Shown piece after piece: positions 44,677 to 56,400 of a stretch of 64,000 bases of DNA; the stretch's first letter is position 1; the number at the start of each line of letters is the position of its first letter. Source of the DNA: RHLJ01 sp965242845 (GTDB taxonomy: Bacteria; Bacteroidota; Rhodothermia; Balneolales; Balneolaceae); contig CBDETC010000003.1 of assembly GCA_965242845.1 (NCBI GenBank), positions 1,116,001 to 1,180,000 on the forward strand. The letters run 5' to 3'. The position numbers and the translations under genes are program-made. Under the pieces are notes generated by a model. It had not been told where the DNA came from. It saw nothing but the letters and a program-made list of their open reading frames with translations, and did not search any database.

Positions 44677-46173
44677 TTATTTAATAAGGGTAAGTTTTTT
44701 GGTGATAACCGTATTCCCAGTTCTTAGTTGGTATAAATACATACCGGAAGCCAGGTTTTGCGCATCAAAGTTAATGGTATGATATCCGGCCGATTGTTGT
44801 TCATCCACTAAAGTGGCAACCTTTTTCCCGAGAAGATTGAAAACAGATAACTCCACATTAGCTGATTTCGGGAGTTGATAGCTAATCAAGGTAGAGGGGT
44901 TAAATGGATTCGGATAATTCTGCTTAAGCGCTAAGATAGTTGGAAGGGCGTAATCTGGTTCCCTGGTCGAGGTAGTTAGTACAGTTATTCGGATTTTCCA
45001 GTTATACTCACCTGCTGCTAATTTCACATCATTCTCTTTTAAATCGAAATGCTCTGAGGTCTCCGTATTTATTAACTGTACAAACCATTCATCGGAGAAG
45101 CTATTCTCTGCAAGAGAAAGGCTAAGTTCTTTATCGATGTTATTGGATTCTATATCGAGTTCAAAAATCATTTCTTCTTCCCAGGGGCGTGTATCTATAG
45201 CTAAAGCTACATTATCTGTTGAGTAAGAGTTAATGCTGATGTTTTGGAAGGACAATGAGTTTAGTTTTACAGCATCAAAACTATCATAAGAAGTGTTGGC
45301 ACTATTCCTCACTACTAGTCGTAGTTCATCCCTAAAGTTATCTTCATTTGTTAATCGCAGGAGCACAGAAGAGACATCGCTCGAATGATCGTCCTTACTT
45401 TTCGATTGTACATTGGAAGAAATAGCAACAGAATCCACATCAATACTAGCCTCCATAGCAACAGTTTTTAACCAAATTGCCTGGAAAGGATAAATGTACT
45501 GTTCTGCACCGTTTACACTCATCCCATCCTGCTGAAACACTTTATAATTACTAATTAAAGGGTCCCAGGTATAGAAAGATGAGGTTGTATTCGCTCTTTC
45601 AATTTTTTCCCAATCCAGGATAGAGTTAGTAGGGTTAGATATCAGGTTAAAACCATTAAGCTCATTGTTGTTTTCTTCTACATAGGTTAATGGGATAGCA
45701 AGTGGCAAAGCATTCAAATCACCTGATGAGCTAATGTTTTTGGGAAACCCTCCTTGTATTCCTTCAGTTTGGGGATCATCATCTTCAAACACATAGATTG
45801 CAAATGCTCCGGCTGTTCCAAGAATACTTGTCATCGAATCAGGTGCTTCCCATACTTGTTGAGCTTCATTCCAAAGAAGAATATTTGGAATTTGAGATGG
45901 ATCATTGGAACCAATAATTCCCTGTGTAAGTAGGGAATCAGTCAGGTTTAGTAATGTTGAAGAGGTGAAGGGAGAACCGAATAGATACCATCCTTCAGAT
46001 CCGGACAGTTCTCTTTCAATAATGGTTGTTGAGCCTTCAGTTACTGAGTTGTTGTAAGCAGGGTGGAGCGTTTGAGCTTTTATATCAGACGACCAAAAAG
46101 TGATGACTAGAAAGCAAGAAATGATTAAAACCGGGCATACTTTAGATTTAGAAAGAACATTAGACTGCATCAT
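44677..46173 (-). CDS. T9SS type A cargo protein of unknown function
   Basis: A signal segment (VLIISCFLVITFWSSDIKAQ) leads into a beta-rich 400-residue region with ELSGSEGWYLFGSPF and GFNLISNPTNSILDW motifs, seen in many secreted Bacteroidota proteins. The C-terminal 80 residues are a type A sorting domain: QNYPNPFNPSTLISYQLP, VFNLLGKKVATLVD, GYHTINFDAQNLASGMY and TKKLTLIK. It is thus predicted to cross the outer membrane by the type IX system. No enzymatic motif is visible. Confidence 0.85.
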   Translation of the reverse strand: MMQSNVLSKSKVCPVLIISCFLVITFWSSDIKAQTLHPAYNNSVTEGSTTIIERELSGSEGWYLFGSPFTSSTLLNLTDSLLTQGIIGSNDPSQIPNILLWNEAQQVWEAPDSMTSILGTAGAFAIYVFEDDDPQTEGIQGGFPKNISSSGDLNALPLAIPLTYVEENNNELNGFNLISNPTNSILDWEKIERANTTSSFYTWDPLISNYKVFQQDGMSVNGAEQYIYPFQAIWLKTVAMEASIDVDSVAISSNVQSKSKDDHSSDVSSVLLRLTNEDNFRDELRLVVRNSANTSYDSFDAVKLNSLSFQNISINSYSTDNVALAIDTRPWEEEMIFELDIESNNIDKELSLSLAENSFSDEWFVQLINTETSEHFDLKENDVKLAAGEYNWKIRITVLTTSTREPDYALPTILALKQNYPNPFNPSTLISYQLPKSANVELSVFNLLGKKVATLVDEQQSAGYHTINFDAQNLASGMYLYQLRTGNTVITKKLTLIK

Positions 46174-46411
46174 GATACTACTCCTGTACTAATGATTAGA
46201 TTTTCAAGGACTACTATTCAACAATCTGTAACTGACAAAGACAGCAGGAATCTAATCTATAGAGTCATTTTGGGAAGCTTTGTAGATGCTATGTAGCCTA
46301 TTAATCGGGTTAAGTATCCCTGGTTAAAATATTCTGTTAATGTTGATTATTTGATCAATAAGGGCTATCTCAATCCACCCAGGTTCTTAATTTGACAAGG
46401 TCTCTTTCAGT

Positions 46412-47581
46412 ATGGAAATAGTGTTATCCGGTTCGGTAATCAAACAGGTGGATATGATTATCCAAAAAGCCATTGAATATGGGGTAAGTGATATTCATAT
46501 CGAGCCTTTTGAAAAAAGTTATCGTCTCAGGTATCGCTTAGATGGGGTATTACAGCAAGTAGCAGACCTGGCTGTTAGTCAAAAAGATGCACTCGTTTCG
46601 AGGGTTAAAATAATGGCTCATCTTGATATTGCTGAAAAAAGAAGACCTCAGGATGGACGAATAAAAGTTCGGTCTGCTTCGGGCTCAGATATAGATTTAA
46701 GGGTTTCCACCTTGCCTACCCAGTTCGGAGAAAAAGTGGTACTTCGAATTCTTGATAAAAGTCATCTCCAACTAGAACTAAACAAACTTGGTTTTGAAGG
46801 TGAATTGTTGTCCAAATTCAGAGAGGGTATTAATAATCCTTATGGAATGATATTAGTTACTGGCCCAACCGGGAGTGGAAAAACAACCTCATTGTACGCG
46901 GCATTAAATGAATTGAATACCCCTGAAGTAAATATCACAACCATTGAAGACCCCATCGAATATAATTTGGAAGGGATTAATCAAACCCAGGTTCATGAAG
47001 AGATTGGGCTCACCTTTTCTCATGTGCTTCGATCTATTTTAAGGCAGGACCCGAACACTATTATGGTAGGTGAGATACGTGATAAAGAAACAGCGGAGAT
47101 TGCAATTCGAGCGGCACTAACTGGTCACCTGGTATTCTCCACCTTACATACTAATGATGCAGCTTCAGCGATAACTCGTTTAACGGATATGGGAATTGAA
47201 CCCTTTCTGGTTACTTCATCTGTAAAGCAGGTGCTCGCTCAACGATTGGTTCGAAGGGTTTGTGAAAACTGTAAATCAGCGTATAAGCCGGAAGAAAGTA
47301 AGCTGAAGGAGCTGGGTTTACCCATCAAGAATCAGGTTTATTATAAGGGCACCGGATGTGAAAAATGTAACCAAACAGGCTATAAAGGCAGGATAGCCCT
47401 CATAGAGATTCTCCCGTTAACAGATAGCCTGTCTCAGGTAATCAACGGAAATAGCAGCGCGATGGAAATAAAAGAACAGGCAAAAAAAGAGGGAATGATA
47501 ACTCTAAGAGACACAGGGACGAGGCTTATTTTGGATGGGGTGACGACAGTAAGTGAAGTATACAAAGAGACCGTACTTTGA
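46412..47581 (+). CDS. GspE/PilB-type secretion or pilus ATPase, short form
   Basis: Visible are the second N-terminal domain (SDIHIEPFEKSYRLRYRLDG), Walker A VTGPTGSGKTTSLY, the Asp box TTIEDPIEY, Walker B/His-box region RQDPNTIMVGEIRD and TLHTNDAASAI. A tetracysteine zinc motif follows, CENCK and CEKCN separated by about 35 residues. At 389 residues it lacks the first N-terminal domain of full PilB/GspE (about 560 residues), which normally docks to the membrane partner. No other pilus or type II secretion gene is nearby. It may be a stand-alone ATPase of a type IV pilus. Confidence 0.88.
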   Translation: MEIVLSGSVIKQVDMIIQKAIEYGVSDIHIEPFEKSYRLRYRLDGVLQQVADLAVSQKDALVSRVKIMAHLDIAEKRRPQDGRIKVRSASGSDIDLRVSTLPTQFGEKVVLRILDKSHLQLELNKLGFEGELLSKFREGINNPYGMILVTGPTGSGKTTSLYAALNELNTPEVNITTIEDPIEYNLEGINQTQVHEEIGLTFSHVLRSILRQDPNTIMVGEIRDKETAEIAIRAALTGHLVFSTLHTNDAASAITRLTDMGIEPFLVTSSVKQVLAQRLVRRVCENCKSAYKPEESKLKELGLPIKNQVYYKGTGCEKCNQTGYKGRIALIEILPLTDSLSQVINGNSSAMEIKEQAKKEGMITLRDTGTRLILDGVTTVSEVYKETVL

Positions 47582-47909
47582 ATTTGATTGGCGCACAAAA
47601 ACGAAAAATTTAGTGAACAATTTTTTTTTCAGACGGCTTGGGTTTGGAATTCAAAATTTGGTTTTTCAATATCAAAAACCCTAAAAATCTGGGCTATAAT
47701 AAATTATTGTTATCCGGTTGGGAGTTTAACTCAAAATTATTAGTCTGTATTCAGATAAGAAATCAAGAAGCAAGAGTACCCTTTAGGTTTTAGCGGATAT
47801 AATGAAGTCTGAAAAAACGCGGTTAAGAAAAAAGGGCATCTGATACTAAACATCTGTTCGGTTAGGAAATACTCTTCTACTAGTTACTAGCAATCAAAAG
47901 TGATAGGAT
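47582..47909. other. 328-bp gap before the RHS locus
   Basis: No gene is supported. The DNA is AT-rich with a weak hairpin GGTTTTT-caatatc-AAAAACC at 47660-47680 that could end the ATPase transcript. The promoter of the VGIGT/RHS genes should lie in the right half, but no consensus match was found. Confidence 0.4.
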
Positions 47910-49199
47910 ATGAAACGCTCTATTTATGGGATAATTATAGCCCTCCTTGGAATAACTGTATCTGTTAATGCGCAAAGTGTATGGGATTCAACTGGAACAA
48001 CCATCTATTACAATTCTGGTAAAGTGGGTATTGGTACTGCTAATCCTACGGGGCATTTTGGTATATATAAAGCTGGAACAATAGGGCAAGGAAATTTTAA
48101 TAATGCCTTTTTGTATTTGACCGATGCAACTAAGACACTCGGATTTGACCCAAACCAGATATACGCGTCAAATGAGCTGGTTCTGTCTTCAGGAACCGAC
48201 CATATTCAGTTGCAAACAAATGGAGTAAACAGGTTAAGGATAAATAATTCTGGGAGAGTAGGAATAGGGAATGATGCTGTAGGTATTGCTGGTACTGCCT
48301 TAGATCAGGTAGTAATAGGGAATGGCACCAGTGCACAAGGTGTAGTCTTATATCATGGTGGAAGTAGCTCAGCAGCATATGCTTTTGCGGATGATACTGG
48401 AACATTATCAGGTCGGCTGCTATATGATCATGCCAATGATGAGATTAGTATACAACATGGCGGTGCTGACAAGATTGCGGTTGAAAGTAACTTGGTAAAT
48501 ATTATTCCAGACGCAGTTTTTGGAGGAGATGTAGGAATAGGGACTACTTCTCCTTTGACAAATATGCACATTAAGCAATCAAGTACAGGAGCTCCTACGC
48601 TACTTATCCAAAGAAAAGGCTATGTGGGAGGTTCAGGAGGAGAGGAAGGAGCTGAACTTGGAAGCTTGTTATTCAAAAATGATCATACCAATGATTATGG
48701 AGCCATGATAAAAGGCGTAATTGGATCGAATGGTTGGGCAAGTGCTGGTGCCTTGGATTTCTACACAAGTACTAATGTGGGTTATAATTTTGCAATGCGT
48801 ATTAATAATGATGGAAATGTAGGAATAGGTACAGCTACTCCCGGCAACAAACTCGAAGTAAATGGTACAGCACGTGCTAAAGAAGTAATTGTTGAAGCCA
48901 CCGGCTGGCCGGATTATGTATTTAGCCCAGAGTACACGCTTCTCTCATTAGAAGAAATTGAAGCTTACATCGAAGCAAACGGTCACTTACCGGAAGTTCC
49001 TTCGGCCGAAGAAGTGGAGGAAGAGGGTCAATACCTGGGAGAAATGCAGCAGCTTCTTCTCAAGAAAATTGAAGAACTAACACTTCATACGATTAATCAA
49101 GAGAAGGTAATAGCTACACAGCAAGAGTTATTGACCAAACAACAAGAGCTCATCAACCAAATCACCTCGCGATTAGAGCGACTAGAATCCAAGAACTAA
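47910..49199 (+). CDS. Secreted VGIGT-repeat protein with coiled-coil C terminus (paralogue 1)
   Basis: A signal peptide (YGIIIALLGITVSVNAQ) is followed by repeats of the (V/N)GIGTxxP type typical of tail-fibre-like Bacteroidota surface proteins, at about residues 36, 210 and 307. The last 120 residues carry GWPDYVFSPEY, HLPEVPSAEEVEEEGQYLGE and a coiled coil (QQLLLKKIEELTLHTINQEK onward). This tail is nearly identical to that of the next gene. The tail resembles the C-terminal trimerising or chaperone-like ends of phage-type fibres. The function is unknown. It lies 14 bp before its paralogue. Confidence 0.8.
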   Translation: MKRSIYGIIIALLGITVSVNAQSVWDSTGTTIYYNSGKVGIGTANPTGHFGIYKAGTIGQGNFNNAFLYLTDATKTLGFDPNQIYASNELVLSSGTDHIQLQTNGVNRLRINNSGRVGIGNDAVGIAGTALDQVVIGNGTSAQGVVLYHGGSSSAAYAFADDTGTLSGRLLYDHANDEISIQHGGADKIAVESNLVNIIPDAVFGGDVGIGTTSPLTNMHIKQSSTGAPTLLIQRKGYVGGSGGEEGAELGSLLFKNDHTNDYGAMIKGVIGSNGWASAGALDFYTSTNVGYNFAMRINNDGNVGIGTATPGNKLEVNGTARAKEVIVEATGWPDYVFSPEYTLLSLEEIEAYIEANGHLPEVPSAEEVEEEGQYLGEMQQLLLKKIEELTLHTINQEKVIATQQELLTKQQELINQITSRLERLESKN

Positions 49200-49213
49200 A
49201 AGATTAAGCAGAC

Positions 49214-50401
49214 ATGAAAAAGCTACTAATACTCTCCCTACTAATTCTAAGTACAAGTCCATTTTTAATTGCTCAAAGTCTATGGGATTCCACAGGCACA
49301 AATATATACTATACCGGAGGTAAAGTCGGTATTGGTACATCAACTCCAGTTACAGAATTCGATGTGAGAGGAAAAATCCGACTACAAGATACATCCACTG
49401 ATAAATCGCTCGTCTGGAGATTTGATGCTTTATATAACTCCACGCATACTAATGTACACCGATTCAGGGTTTCTGGATCTGGAGCTTCGATTTTTTTTAC
49501 TCGATATGATTCTCACGACTGGATTCGGTTACTAGATAATAAAAATGTACTTATCAATCCTAATGGTGTAGGAAATATTGGAATAGGTACCACAAGCCCA
49601 TCAAGATTACTACATGTTAATGGCTCAACTACGGATGTTGTTTCTGCTTTTGAAAGCACAGATAGTGGAACACAAGTTGTTTTAACCGATAACTCCGGTT
49701 CCTTACGATTAGGAACCTTGAGCAATGGGGCATTTGCGTTAAGTGTGGGTGGAGATGCAAGTTCAACTACAGGTGCAAATGTTTCAGAAGCGATGAGAGT
49801 TACCTCAGCAGGGGACGTAGGAATAGGAACAACCACACCTGAGACCAATCTTCATATTGGCAGAAGTGGTGAAGACTTAGATTTGATGCTCAGATCTGAT
49901 AATACATTTAATTCAACCCTAAGATTATCCGAAATTCAAACCCAACAAGGCGGGTACGTGAAAAATCAGGGCGATGGCAATTTGTTTCATATTGGCGTGA
50001 GTTACTCGAGCGCAGATTCTGATATTATAACCATACCTTATAGCGGCAGTAATTCTGGCAATGTAGGCATCGGCACCACCACTCCCGGCAACAAACTCGA
50101 AGTAAATGGAACTGCGCGTGCTAAAGAAGTAATCGTAGAAGCCACCGGCTGGCCGGATTATGTATTTAGCCCAGAGTACAAGCTTCTTTCATTAGAAGAA
50201 ATTGAAGCTCATATCAAAGCCAAAGGCCATTTACCAGAAGTTCCATCAGCTCAAGAAGTAGAAGAAGAGGGCCAACACCTCGGAGAAATGCAACAGCTTC
50301 TGCTTAAAAAGATCGAAGAGATGACTCTGTTGATGATCCAACAGGAAAAGAGGATTGCTGAATTAGAGAAACAGCTGGAAAAATCCACCGAAGAGAACTA
50401 A
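49214..50401 (+). CDS. Secreted VGIGT-repeat protein with coiled-coil C terminus (paralogue 2)
   Basis: The layout is the same as in the upstream paralogue: signal peptide, SLWDSTGTNIYYTGGKVGIG start, several GIGTTxP repeats, then GNKLEVNGTARAKEVIVEA and the conserved GWPDYVFSPEY/HLPEVPSAQEVEEEGQHLG tail with a coiled coil (LLLKKIEEMTLLMIQQEKRI). The middle regions of the two proteins differ while the ends agree, which suggests modular exchange. It lies 29 bp before the RHS gene, so all three are probably one transcript. Confidence 0.8.
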   Translation: MKKLLILSLLILSTSPFLIAQSLWDSTGTNIYYTGGKVGIGTSTPVTEFDVRGKIRLQDTSTDKSLVWRFDALYNSTHTNVHRFRVSGSGASIFFTRYDSHDWIRLLDNKNVLINPNGVGNIGIGTTSPSRLLHVNGSTTDVVSAFESTDSGTQVVLTDNSGSLRLGTLSNGAFALSVGGDASSTTGANVSEAMRVTSAGDVGIGTTTPETNLHIGRSGEDLDLMLRSDNTFNSTLRLSEIQTQQGGYVKNQGDGNLFHIGVSYSSADSDIITIPYSGSNSGNVGIGTTTPGNKLEVNGTARAKEVIVEATGWPDYVFSPEYKLLSLEEIEAHIKAKGHLPEVPSAQEVEEEGQHLGEMQQLLLKKIEEMTLLMIQQEKRIAELEKQLEKSTEEN

Positions 50402-50430
50402 TACCCGCAACGGTCAAGCTAGCTAACATT

Positions 50431-53400
50431 ATGAATACTCTATTTAAAACCCTGTGTGTGCTGGGGATTACGTTACTGGTATCCTCTTCTTACCACACGC
50501 TATACGCTCAAACCGCATTTGATAAAGGGATACAATCCCCTACGGCTGCTTCTTTAGGAGAATATGGAAACGAACAAATTTCTCTGTATACAGGAAAAGC
50601 ATCCAAGTCAATACCATTGGGTACACTGAATGCCGGGAACTACGCCCTGAATATTGGCTTATCCTACAACTACAATGGCTTTAAGCCGGAAATAATCCCG
50701 GGATCAACCGGCTTAGGTTGGGCGCTAAATGCCGGTGGGGTAATTACCCGTACAGTTCAATCTATCAGAGATGAAGATGATAATGGGTACAGTAAATCTG
50801 CCGTTTATACTGCTTACCAAACGGTAGAAACGAATAACAATTTGCTTGAAGATGTAATCCAGGGAAACAAGGATGCAAAACCCGATATGTTCTACTTCAA
50901 TGTTAATGGAATGTCGGGAAGGTTCTTCTACGATAAATATGGAAATTTCCAGGTAGACTCCTACCGAAACCTGATTATTGATTGGGATATTACACCGGGT
51001 AATGAATTAACAAGTAAATTCACAATTACGGATATAGATGGCACGATTTACAAGTTTGGAGGAACGAGTAACGAAGTAAGTCAAAGTAAAACAGAAGTTC
51101 TGGGAGATGAGCCAAGCGTACCCTCAGTAACGGATGAATATGTTACGGCCTGGTACTTAACCGAAATCAAAACAGTGAATGGAGAAAGTATCAACTTTCA
51201 ATACACAACCGTAACGGTTGATAATCCTTCTCCTATTACAGAAAATGCTAACTATGTAGAACGAAAAATTTATACCGAAGAAGTAAAATCTACTGGTGGC
51301 CCTAATTCTTACAGTCAGATTAAAACCTGGGATTTGAAAAGAGCCTCCTCCTGGGTTAACCAGATTACAAATAATACTCAAACCATTACCATCAACTACT
51401 CGAGTCGAACTGATTTTACAGATCAGAAGAAAGTCGAAAGTGTGGTTTTTTCTACTAATAACTCCGCTAATACCTATGATTTTACTTATGACTATTTGGG
51501 TACCACCGGGGTTAATTCAAGATTGATCTTAACAGATGTGGATATGTCCGCATCAAGCACTCAACTTCCAGGATGGCATTTTGACTATTACGGAGAAGGC
51601 TCCAGTTCGGCACTGCCTGATATAACCTCGTTAGAAGTCGACTTTTGGGGGTATTATAATGCGGAGGTAAATAATGACGCCGTTTATCATCGGGGCCTTC
51701 CTGAGCATTATTATTTGGATGAAGAATCCGGGTCCAGTACCTATGGAAAAGTATTCCATTTCCCTGGCATGAATTTAAATCCCGATCACTCAGAAAGCAC
51801 CATTGGTTTGATGAAAACCATCAGTTATCCCACAGGCGGAACTGCAGAATACAAATACGAAGCTAATTCCTACTCGTATATAGCAGATCTTACCCAACAA
51901 TTATATGACTACTCCCAAGATCCAGGATACGCATGGAGCGTAAGTTTTGAGAGAGATGGAAGTACCTATACTCCTACTTCTCCCTACCATGATCCCTTAA
52001 ATACCATTGTGGTTACAGGAACCCAGACAGTCTCTTATATCTTAAATACCTCTTTTATTATTGACCCCTCTACCGCGGACTGCTCCGATCCAACCATTCC
52101 CCAGGTACCAGGTGAAGACCCCGGACCAGAATGCTATGGCTCAATCGTGATGAAAAATTTATCCGGAGGTTCTGATGTTCCCATCCTTTTTGAAACAGAT
52201 GGAGTAGTAAACCTACCCCCAGGTACTTACTCTGCGGAATTTACCCTCAATAGTGATGCTATTGACGATCTGGAAAATGCCGTATTGGAAGGGATACTTT
52301 TTACAGTAGATATAACTCCTTTTGCACAAGCTACAGCGGTAAATGAGTTACCAGGCCCAGGTCACCGGGTGGAAGAAATCACAATTAAAGATGGATTAGA
52401 TGACTCCATTAACCAGGTAAGAAAATTCGACTATGTAGACTTGAACAGTCCAACAAAATCAAGTGGCGCGTTGGTTTCGGAAATAAAAACCCAGGTAGAT
52501 GGTCTATTTCAGTACACAAATTATGATTTCATTTCCGGAACAGAACAGATAATTACCGACCTAATTCGCTACAGAAGTTCGGGAAGTGTGATGCCCTTAG
52601 GAAGTACTCAGGGATCACCGATGGGATATTCGCATGTACAGGAAACCATTATTACAGTGGATGGTAATAACACCAGGGAATATGAGTACCACTCACCAAG
52701 AACTTATCCAGATGCAAATCCACCGTATCCAATTTTCCAGGCAACTACTCATGACTATGGCAGAGGCTCACTTAAGTCAGTAGAAAACCATAACGCCTCT
52801 GATGAAAAAATCAGCTCAAAAAGCTACCAGTACTCACATACTACCAAAAATAATAATACGGTAGGGTATGATAAGTTATCGCCAAGATGGGAGCTGAGAA
52901 GGCTGGGATACATAGGTGGCTTTGGATTTGTGCCCAGTTCTATTGAGTACAACTTGCCAGTATGGTCTAGAACGGTAGCCGTATATGAAAATATTTTCGA
53001 GGGAGGAGTTCAAAGCTCGAACAAGAATACTACTACCAGCTATAACTCTGATAATCACCAGCCAGAAACTGTAATCGAAGCTTCGGGCGATTACACAAAA
53101 AGAACTACCTACCAATACGCACATGAAGTTTACAACGCTACGGGTGAAATGGAAGATTTAAATATGCTTACCCAGCCCTATTCAGTGCTTGTTGAAACTA
53201 CCTCGGATCAGATCAGCTGGGACCCGGTAGGCAAAAGCTGGACACTTTGGAGTAATACCATAACCGGTGCACCAACAAATTCCTGGCAAATAGAACAACT
53301 ATGGACCTGGAATGGATCAGGAAACGATCCAGCAACACCTTCTGAGCCATCATCTATACGAAATGTACTTGCCACAGAATATGACGATGACGGGAATCCC

Positions 53401-56400
53401 ATCGAATTTATCGATGCCAGTGGTACTACTACGAAATTCTACTATGGAACAAATAGTGCTCCCTTCTCTCAATCCGCATCGAACAATTCCAGATTAACGG
53501 GCATTCAGAAAGTAATAGGAACAGAGGATGCTATTCCAGGAGGTGGAACCCGTCCCACTTCGGGAGATGACCTGTTTACTGAGGCTGAATATGGCAGCTT
53601 AGATAGAGTCTCAAAAATCATCTCTGAAAACGGAGTCGAAAATACATTTACTTATGATAGCTTCGGCAGGCTTACCGCCTCCTATAACAATGCAGGGGTA
53701 CAGGTAGCTTCCCATTCCTATTCGTTAACAGGAAGTAGCTTTTCGGAGACCAACCCGAATTGGGTGGAAAGTACCACCTTTACCAGTGCGGGTAACCGGG
53801 TATCCCGACAATATATGGATGGTATAGGAAGGTCTGTTCAACAAGTTACCGCTTCAGGTTCTGAAGTAATTATATCGGCGCAAAGTTATAATGATCGTGG
53901 TAAACCCTGGAAAAGCTATAAACCCTTTTCGAGATCAGGGACCAGCATGAGTTTTGATACGGTCACCGATTCCGCAGCCAAAGCCAAGTTTGCTAACCAG
54001 GACGCCTTTACCATCACCGAATACGAAGATTCACCCTTGCAGCGAGCAGAAAAAGCAGTGCCACTGGGAGGAGAAACCAGTTATGGCTCTGTAACTACCA
54101 CACATGATGTAGAGAATATCGATGGGGGTTCAGAATATTTTGCAACGACCACCACTACCGACCAGGAAGGCAATGTCACCAAAACCTATACCGATGGCTG
54201 GGGAAGAACTATCCGCACAGTATCCGATCCAGCGGGGATCAACGCCATCACCGGGTTTGTATATGATGAGTTAGATCGCCTTCTCGAAGTACGTCCTCCC
54301 AACTATTTTAGCCCTCCAACAGGCAGTGTGGCCAACGACTGGATCATTACCTACACCTATGACACCATCGGTAACCTGACCAGCAAAACCAGCAACGATT
54401 TTGGAACGGTAAACTATGCTTATGATAAAGCCAACCGTCTGCGTTTCAGTCAGGATGCGAACCAGGCAGCAGCCAACCAGGTGGCATACACGGTGTACGA
54501 TGTACTGGGCCGGATTATTGAATCAGGAATCGCTGACTATACCGGAAGTTTTTCCACATTAGACCCAGATAGTACTTACAACTTTGAAAGCACAGATGAC
54601 TACCAAAAAGGCGCCTATGCCTACGATGCCAAGCCCTCCACCAGCGCCTATCCATGGAGTGAGTTCTCTACTGAAATCACCAATTTTAGCATGGATGCCG
54701 AACGAGCCAAAGGACAGCTGGTAGCCGACATGTACCGCTTTAGACCAGAACCCCTGGAAGCCAATGTAGATACCAGCGGACTAGGTATTTCTGGTGCCGA
54801 AACCTACCGGGCGATTGATACCCTGAGTATTAGCACCTCCGATATGCTTTCGGGAAGTAATGTGGTACTTGAAGCCGGGAAGCTGGTAATCCTAAAAGAA
54901 GACGTTACCGCCTTCGACGGCTCCGAGGTCGTTGTTAGTATAGATGAGAATTTGATAGGCACCGATTCGGTGGGAGTAAACTCCCAAACAGGAACCAACC
55001 CCTGGCAGTTACAGCTCTACAGCTACGACAGCGAAGGCCGGGTAGCCACTAAAAAGATTTACACCGGAAGTCAGCGCGACTGGGATGTCACCATCAGCTA
55101 TGTGTACAATCGCCTGGGAGAAGTAACCCGGCGTAAAGTAGAAATTGGCGAAGATGCCCTCTTCCATCATTACGTCTATGACGAACTGGGCCGGCTGAGC
55201 AGTGTAACGCTAACCGCAGATGGAGTAGCAGATACCGAAACTGCTGAGATTACCTACAGCTACGAAGCCGATGGAAGCATAGAAGAAAAGCAGTACAAAG
55301 GCGGAACCACCTTTGATTACCAGTACGACATACAAAGCAGGCTTACGAAAATTAATGACCCGGCCGCAAGCAGCCATGTGTTCTCTGCGGCCTATACCTA
55401 TTTTGATAACGGGAATATTGAAGAAGCGGAGTTTTATAACCCGCTCACCAGTTTAGGCTCCGATCATTACCGCTATAAATACACGCATACCTATGATAAG
55501 CTAAACCGGTTGACTTCGGCTACCTACAGCAACTACGCCAGTTCTTCCTGGGCAACCACCAATGCCTTTAAAGTAAATACCCTGGCTTATGACAAACAGG
55601 GGAATATTACCAGTTTGAACCGTTACGATGATGCTGCCAGTCTTATTGATAACCTCTCCTATAGTTACGCAGCAAATAATAGATTAACTGGAATTACCGA
55701 TGTCATAAATACAACCTCGGAAACCTGGGATGTCGAAGATGCTACCTATGGCTACGACGCCAACGGGAACATGACCAGCAAGACCGGGAAGTTCAGTACC
55801 CTTGTCTACAACGAATTTAATCTGCCCATTCAGATTGAAACTACCGCTGGAAAAAACCTGAAAGCCAATTATAATGGGGCAGGGGAACGGATTCTTAAAG
55901 AATTCTCCGAAGGCACCTGGACTTACTACATCCGGGATGGCGGGGAAACCCTGGCTACCCTTGACCAGGCCGGAGATTTAAACTTCAACCTCATCGGAAT
56001 GGGCACCGAAGGTCAATTACTGGGTGGAGTAGTTGATCCCGTGATTGATCTTACGGGCACGGTTTCCACCGAATCCGAATCCAACGATACCCAGGCTACC
56101 GCCGATGGGCCGATTGGTTTGTCATTTGGAGGGGATATAAGTCTAACCAATCCCCAAGGCGATTGGGTGTATTTTGAAGTGTTACGAAGTGGTACGGTAA
56201 CTATAACAAAAGCAAAAACGACCGGAGAGTATAGCGGTGTAGAAACTGATCTGGATTGGACGGTTAAAAAGAGTACCACTACGGTAGCAACTGGTAACGG
56301 AAGTGGAAGTTTTAGTGTTACTCCGGGGACCTATCATATAAATCTTAGCCCTACTCAAGGGTTGGTAGCGGATTACTATGATTTAAAATTGTCCGCCCAG

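Noticed and set aside
47910..50401. Prophage tail-fibre genes
   Set aside because: Both proteins have signal peptides and there are no capsid, tail or integrase genes nearby; VGIGT proteins are common secreted proteins in this phylum.
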